Shown here: piece by piece, positions 59,094-64,000 of the stretch
Numbering within the stretch: position 1 is the first letter of the stretch
Layout: each line of letters begins with the position of its first letter
Assembly (NCBI GenBank): GCA_003254905.1
Contig: QANU01086992.1
Span: forward strand, 1-64,000
Direction of reading: 5' to 3'
Length of the DNA stretch: 64,000 bases
DNA from: Nissolia schottii
Lineage: Eukaryota; Streptophyta; Magnoliopsida; Fabales; Fabaceae
Notes under the pieces: model-generated
The model's input: the letters and a program-made list of their open reading frames with translations, nothing else
What the model was told of the DNA's origin: nothing
Databases searched by the model: none
Position numbers and translations under genes: made by a program

Positions 59094-60713
59094 TGATAAG
59101 TGCCCAAAACATACAATTTTCAACATTCAAAATGGCACTTATTCTCACATATTTTAAAGAATTATCTAATTAAATCTTTATATTTTTTAGGTTTTAAATA
59201 TGTTTTGATAAAAGGATGCAAGCATAATTTATGAAGAATAATCCCATGAAGAAGGGAAGAAAAGGGCAGAATTGGAAAAGAGCTTAAAAAGAAGATTCTG
59301 GACGAAGTCATCGCTCAGCGAGGAACAAGGAATCGCTCAGCGCTTAGAGAAGAATCGCTCAGCAACTTTGTCGGTATCACTCAGCGAACTTAAGTCGGCA
59401 AGCCACTTGCGCTGGCGCAATAAATGCGCCAGCTGGAGCCAGCCTGACGCCGCCATCCACGTCAATCGCCGCCCTGCAAAAGCTGCCGAGCATTAAATGA
59501 AACCGCGTAAAAGTACAATCGCTCAGCGATTAAGCGCCGCCGCCCAGCGATTAAGTGTTTATCGCTCAGCGAAGGAACCAAAACCGCTGAGCGACGGAAA
59601 CCAATTTTTGCCTATAAATAGAGGAGGCTGAGACCACTCCGAACCATACCTTTCCCCCTCCATTCTTCACTTCTTTTACATATTTTCTTTGTAATTTTGA
59701 GCTTAGTTTAGTTTAGGTTAGGTTAGGAACAAAGACGAGGCTTGTGAAGGAGCCGGAGATCGAGGAAGCTTGGCGAAGCCATGGCCATGACGGCGTGAGC
59801 ACGTGTCATGGTAAGTGCCTCAACCTTGCCTCCAAGATTCTCTTGTAAGATGGGTTCCTAACCCTCTTTTTGTTGGGATTTTGATTACTATTGTAGTTTG
59901 CTTGTATCCATGTAACTATTACATATGAATCTATCTTTTTCTTATGATTTGCTTGAATGATTTCATGCCTAATGCTAGTTTTGTTTAGTGTTTTGATTCT
60001 TGATTTGGGACTTATTTACATGAACGAAAGTTATGCTAATTAGGTCATAACCAAATTAAAATCAATAATGCTATGCTTAACTAGAACCTAGACTTGAACG
60101 TTGTGAACGAAAGTTACAATCATTAGAGTCTGACCTAAATCATTTCATCTAACCTTGTTGCCGTAACTGGAATAAAGGTTAGCCGTTTTAACATCTGGAT
60201 TAATGCTGGCGTACTTTGTTAAGCTTGTGTGCGAAAGTGACAGTTTAACAAAGGAAACCTGTGATCTTGTCATGCGCGAAAGTGATGACAAGTTAAGAAC
60301 TGATGGCGGGCAATCAAACGATAGTTCTATGTAATAAGTAACTGGATGCATGGAACTATAATGTGATTGAAATTCCCAACAAGCTCCGGAACTACCTCTG
60401 ATTTGTTTCCTATTTATTTTCATGTCTTTTATTTATTTAGTCTATTTAAATATAAAAATTAAATCAACAATCCTTCACTTTATTGTTTAATTAAATGAAC
60501 TCAAGAATGGTATTTTACAACTCCCTGTGGGATCGACCATACCCTATACTGCAATTGGATTCCTTTTGGAATCTGAAAGCCGTAAAGTAGGTATGTATAT
60601 AAATTTAATTTGAATGACAAAAGCGCATAGAAGCTTTCAACGAGCTTGGCATGGTTGTGACAAAACCTAAGCCATGTCAAGATCCGAGAAAGTGGTTAAA
60701 AAGGCTTTCATCA
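59094..60713 (+). mobile_element. Solo LTR of the gag-only family, TSD ATTGT
   Basis: It starts TGATAAGTGCCC, ends CTTTCATCA, and has ATTGT at 59089-59093 and 60714-60718. The TATA box (CTATAAATA) is at about 59612. Palindromes start at 59311, 59333, 59354, 59377 and at 59519, 59540, 59562, 59584. Its U3/R sequence resembles the LTR at 12645-14258. Confidence 0.95.
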
Positions 60714-62029
60714 ATTGTGGATGGAAGAAAATGACAACCAAGATGAGGAGACTTTGAGGCTATGTTTCGGTTTTTAGGAGGTGGAAAAGGATGGCAAGAG
60801 TGCTTGATTTCTTGAAGACTAGGTGGTGTTCTTGAAGCTTGGCTTAGTGTGTGTTTATGGAGGATGTGGGAAATGAAATATTTCTTAGAGTTTTGGGGGA
60901 GGAGACTCGGTTTTGGGTGGCTGAATGGTGAGGGAAATTAATTGAATTTTGAGATTTAATAAAATTAGATGAATAGTAGAAGGTATGGATGTAGGTATGG
61001 CTATGTGTAAGAAAGGTAAGGTGATGGTTAGTGTTGGAAGCATGATTTAAGGGATTGGATAAAAATCCCATTCAAACCGTGCAGCCCCCTCTCTCCTAGT
61101 TCAGCTGCTGAAATTTCATTTTCTCCCGGTTCCGGTTCGCTCGTGTTTTATCGTTCGCAGTATCGGTGCGTCGCGCACGGTCGTCCGAAAAATATTCCGT
61201 TTATACCGTCGCTATCCTCTAATTCCCCTCTACCTAGGGGTATTAACATTTAACGGTGTTTGTGAATTTTTCTCCGGAGGAGTATTTTCATGGACACCTT
61301 TTTCGCGTCAGAAATTTTCATCGGCGAACAGCGGCTGTTTGGTTTACCTCCGAACTTCCCATGGCAACACGTTTTATTTCCTAGGGATATTCTACCTAAT
61401 AATTTCCCATCTTTATTCTCTAATCATGATTAGAAAATCAATTTAATATTTATGTTTACGATTATTTCTCTAAGGAAAAATCGGGATGTTACACTTGTCT
61501 ACGTGACCTCTCACCATATTTACTTATATTTTCTTTTTTCACTTCACATAATATTTTTTTCACTATTTTTTTTAACCAGAAACCACACTACAAACTATTT
61601 AGCGAACAAGAACAAAAGAAGAGAATAAGAGAAGAAATTAATCTTGATGAAGTGAAGTGGGGAAAAGAGGAAGAAGTATTATATGGGAAATGGGGCACGA
61701 CTTTTAAAGCCCTGAAATTGGCACCCATACCCCCCAATTTCAAGCTTGCAGACCTTGTACCCACCTGCACACATGTTTCCAGGCACGGTTACCTGAAATT
61801 GGCACTGCCATTGTCGATTTCAGGCACTATGCATGTTAAGAATAATAATATATATTTATATTTGATTTGATTTGATATACATTATGTTTGATTTGATTAG
61901 ATTATAATTTATTTTTGGCCATTGTGTTTTGGCCATTGAGTCCTCAGCCTATAAATAGGCTAACATTCTATTGTAAATTAAACCTCTGATATATAGAATC
62001 ATGCTATCTTCTAACATGGTATCAGAGCC

Positions 62030-62323
62030 ATGGCATCCTCCGTGAACCGTCTCCTCTCTCCCTCTGCCACTGCCATGGCATCTCCCTCCGCCATCTCTGC
62101 TGTACAGTCCTCTTACGCTGCCTCTCCCCACAACCTGCTCCTCCCGGCGCCTACGGTACCGATCTCCGTACGCTGCTTCGCACCACCAGAGCACCACGTC
62201 ACATCCTTAGTTGTGGATGCTCGTAAGGTGTTTGATAAAATGCCTGAGAGTGTTAGTTGTGTAAAGATTCATAGCCACACAACCAAGATCCGTCGCCGTT
62301 GCCAGATCCGTGCTCTTCTCTAA
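62030..62323 (+). CDS. TRIM internal ORF, 97 aa, with PPR-like fragment
   Basis: The ORF starts inside the primer-binding region (GCCATGGC). Its first 60 residues are Ser/Ala/Pro-rich, like a targeting peptide. It then contains VDARKVFDKMPE, the signature of a pentatricopeptide repeat (PPR-like) motif, before losing similarity. This suggests a fragment of a nuclear PPR gene captured by the element. No complete PPR is present, and expression is unknown. Confidence 0.4.
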   Translation: MASSVNRLLSPSATAMASPSAISAVQSSYAASPHNLLLPAPTVPISVRCFAPPEHHVTSLVVDARKVFDKMPESVSCVKIHSHTTKIRRRCQIRALL

Positions 62324-62575
62324 GTTGCCTATTGCTGCCTCCGTGCAGTCTCTGATGTTGTCTGCTGCTGGCTCCGTGCAGTCTCCGGCATTGCCTATTG
62401 CTGCCTCCGTTGCAGTCTCCGTAAGTTGCCTATTGCTACCTTTGTGCAGTCTCCGATGTTTTCCGTAATCACTACCTTCGCGCAGTCGTCGATGTTGCCT
62501 GTCGCTGCCGCTACCTCTGTGCAGTCTCCGAAGTTGCCTATCGCTGCCTCCGTGCAGTCTCCGATGTATTCCGTA
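62324..62575. repeat. Minisatellite in the TRIM interior
   Basis: About six imperfect copies of a 36-45-bp unit built on TTGCCTATTGCTGCCTCCGT followed by GCAGTCTCCGATG. In antisense it reads as repeated GDCTEAAIGN peptides. No function is assigned. Confidence 0.8.
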
Positions 62576-62625
62576 GAAGTCCTTGGCTCCACTCTTGTTT
62601 TCTCTTAACAACCTTCACTTGTGAC

Positions 62626-62654
62626 AAGCTAAAAGCTCGTGGAGCTTTAGCTTG
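62626..62654. other. Hairpin before the TRIM polypurine tract
   Basis: AAGCTAAAAGCTC and GGAGCTTTAGCTT form a near-perfect stem with a two-base loop, immediately upstream of the purine tract. Confidence 0.6.
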
Positions 62655-62950
62655 AGGGAGGGTGTTAAGAATAATAATATATATTTATATTTGATTTGAT
62701 TTGATATACATTATGTTTGATTTGATTGGATTATAATTTATTTTTGGCCATTGTGTTTTGGCCATTGAGTCCTCAGCCTATAAATAGGCTAACATTCTAT
62801 TGTAAATTAAACCTCTGATGTATAGAATCATGCTATCTTCTAACAATGCAATTCCCCTACCCCTGTCCCCCTTCACGGATTTTGAGTAGCTTGAAATCGG
62901 TAGTTGCTTTTTCGATTTTAGGCTTTGAAACCATACACTTGTAAATTTTC

Positions 62951-64000
62951 AATATGAACCCCTATTTTAGTTTTTTAATTGATTCAATCCATTTTAGTGG
63001 TAAAAAACTCTTTTCTTCACGCAATTTAAAAAAGTTAAGATTTAATTTGTACTATTTTAAAATTAAAATGCATGGAATAGAGTACCCAAGCTATATACGT
63101 TATGGGAGTAAAGTGGTTTTTTTTAATAAAAAAAATCAGTGATACTAGGTGTGAAATGGAATAGTTGTGTGAAATGGAATAGTTGTTACTGTACATTTAA
63201 CATAAATATAATATACATTGACAATGACAAATAAACAAACATTTTTGAAGAGATGAATAAACGTTTTTACATTCAAAAGGAAAAATAAAATAGAACTCGC
63301 ACCTCATTAACGCTGGAAATAACACTCCTTCTCCTACTCTCCACTCACACCTAAAATGTGTACATCTACCCCTACATAAACACTACAAAATAAATAAACA
63401 AATATTATTGAACACAAAAATAAATGCCGTACACTCTTGCTCCCTCACATTTTCTCTCATAAACAAACATTATAACATATATAAACAAACATTATATCAC
63501 AAATGAACAAACACTATACCACACAAAAACAAAAAAAAACCATTACAACACTCATAAACAAACATTGCAATATATATGAACAAATATTATACTACACAGA
63601 AACAAAAACAAGCATTATAATACTAATAAATAAACATTAAACCCAATCAAAGTCATTAAAAAATAAAAAAAGAACAACTTAAATCATAGAAGAATGAAAA
63701 AAAAACAAGAAAAAGATAAATAGAGAAGAAGTAAAATAACGTAACAAAAAATAAATGAAAGTTATAGATAAAGAGATAGAAGGTTGTTTTCATATTTCTG
63801 TTATTCTGCCATTCTGTTTGTAACCGATTACGGTTTAGCAGCTGTAGGTAGTATTACTGTGCTACTAGCTTTAGTATGGTGCATGGTGATCCATCACTTT
63901 ACCATATAAGCATGTAAACAGCACTGTTAATGTAATAATGAATTCCAATGCTTCCATAACAGAATTTTCACATTCTCTATTTTTCTCTCGAAGTTAAGAT
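62951..64000. other. AT-rich spacer to window end
   Basis: No gene is seen. 63460-63640 contains about seven degenerate copies of an ATAAACAAACATTATA-based unit. The final 200 bp show no recognisable feature. Confidence 0.45.

Larger units (their letters stand above)
55960..61493 (-). mobile_element. Family A LTR copy E, truncated at its 3' end
   Basis: On the minus strand it starts TGTAACATCCCG (ending at 61493) and continues through family blocks: AAAAATATTCCG near 61190, GTGCCAAGAG near 57795, GGCAGCTTTATCTAA near 57128 and the GAGAACG block near 56995. Its 3' end fades out near 55960 without a terminal GGGTGTTACA. A solo LTR interrupts it at 59094-60713, so the element itself is about 3.9 kb. 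The stretch 58000-58950 is AC-rich and non-coding. Confidence 0.65.
61834..62845 (+). mobile_element. TRIM-like short LTR element, TSD ATGCA
   Basis: Two 183-bp LTRs (61834-62016 and 62663-62845) differ at about two positions and are flanked by ATGCA at 61829-61833 and 62846-62850. Each has a CCTATAAATAGGC promoter box. The primer-binding site TGGTATCAGAGCC at 62017-62029 pairs with initiator tRNA-Met, as in copia-type elements. The purine tract GAGGGAGGG precedes the 3' LTR. The 646-bp interior has no gag or pol. It sits inside the right terminal repeat of the MULE and is one of the youngest insertions here. Confidence 0.95.
50400..62950 (+). mobile_element. Probable MULE transposon with nested insertions
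   Basis: The left part (50430-50600) has repeated CTTGAAATCGG / CCGATTTCAGG words and a TGTATGGTTTTGA block. The right part (61715-61825 and 62885-62940) has the same words and the block in inverted orientation, as expected for MULE long terminal inverted repeats. CT-rich leaders at 50640-50740 and, inverted, at 61610-61690 also correspond. The transposase remnant lies just inside the left end. Exact outer ends and a 9-bp TSD were not resolved, so the outline is an inference. Confidence 0.5.

Noticed and set aside
59311..59594. CRISPR-like array
   Set aside because: Spacing is only 22 bp, repeats are imperfect palindromes within an LTR, and the genome is a plant nucleus.

Overview
This is plant nuclear DNA. 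The genes have introns, plant LTR retrotransposons, MULE and TRIM elements are frequent, and the first 93 bases are degenerate CCCTAAA plant telomere repeats in the orientation of a left chromosome end. The repeat types and the FANCM, CYP72A and uL18 proteins suggest a legume (Fabaceae). That assignment rests on recognition, not on a search.

Layout. 1-3902: telomere-like repeats, then two nested LTRs of one family (a 3.5 kb solo LTR with 5-bp TSD AGGGG sits inside a truncated relative). 3903-10350: a five-exon CYP72A-type cytochrome P450 on the minus strand. Its last exon and an adjoining LTR-like block were duplicated, leaving a pseudogene exon at 4884-5267, with gag debris between the copies. 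10.4-11.6 kb: AT-rich spacer with a ~120-bp tandem repeat. 11.6-22.5 kb: another copy of the first LTR family, split by an intact gag-only, Athila-like element (12645-19480, TSD GGTAG) and by a further insertion carrying ATCGATTAC motifs. 22.5-29.7 kb: LTR fragments, then AT-rich intergenic DNA.

29.8-42.2 kb holds the main gene, FANCM, in 23 inferred exons that join to one 1,267-codon frame. One intron (37628-37807) has the hallmarks of a minor-spliceosome AT-AC intron. 42.6-48.2 kb is a ~2.8 kb tandem duplication that cut through exon 1 of a uL18-family ribosomal protein gene. The working copy is at 48031-49379.

50.4-62.95 kb appears to be one decayed MULE transposon with later insertions inside it: a solo LTR within the transposase (51986-53589, TSD GTGGC), a long LTR (about 55960-61493) with another solo LTR inside (59094-60713, TSD ATTGT), and a young TRIM (61834-62845, TSD ATGCA) carrying a PPR-like fragment and a minisatellite. 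The last kilobase is AT-rich.

The host genes are independent of one another: DNA repair and crossover control, oxidative metabolism, and organelle-type translation. The most unusual signal is in the four LTRs of the gag-only family. Each has two clusters of four 22-bp-phased palindromes (core TCGCTGAGCGA) upstream of its TATA box. All exon joins and element boundaries were read by eye.
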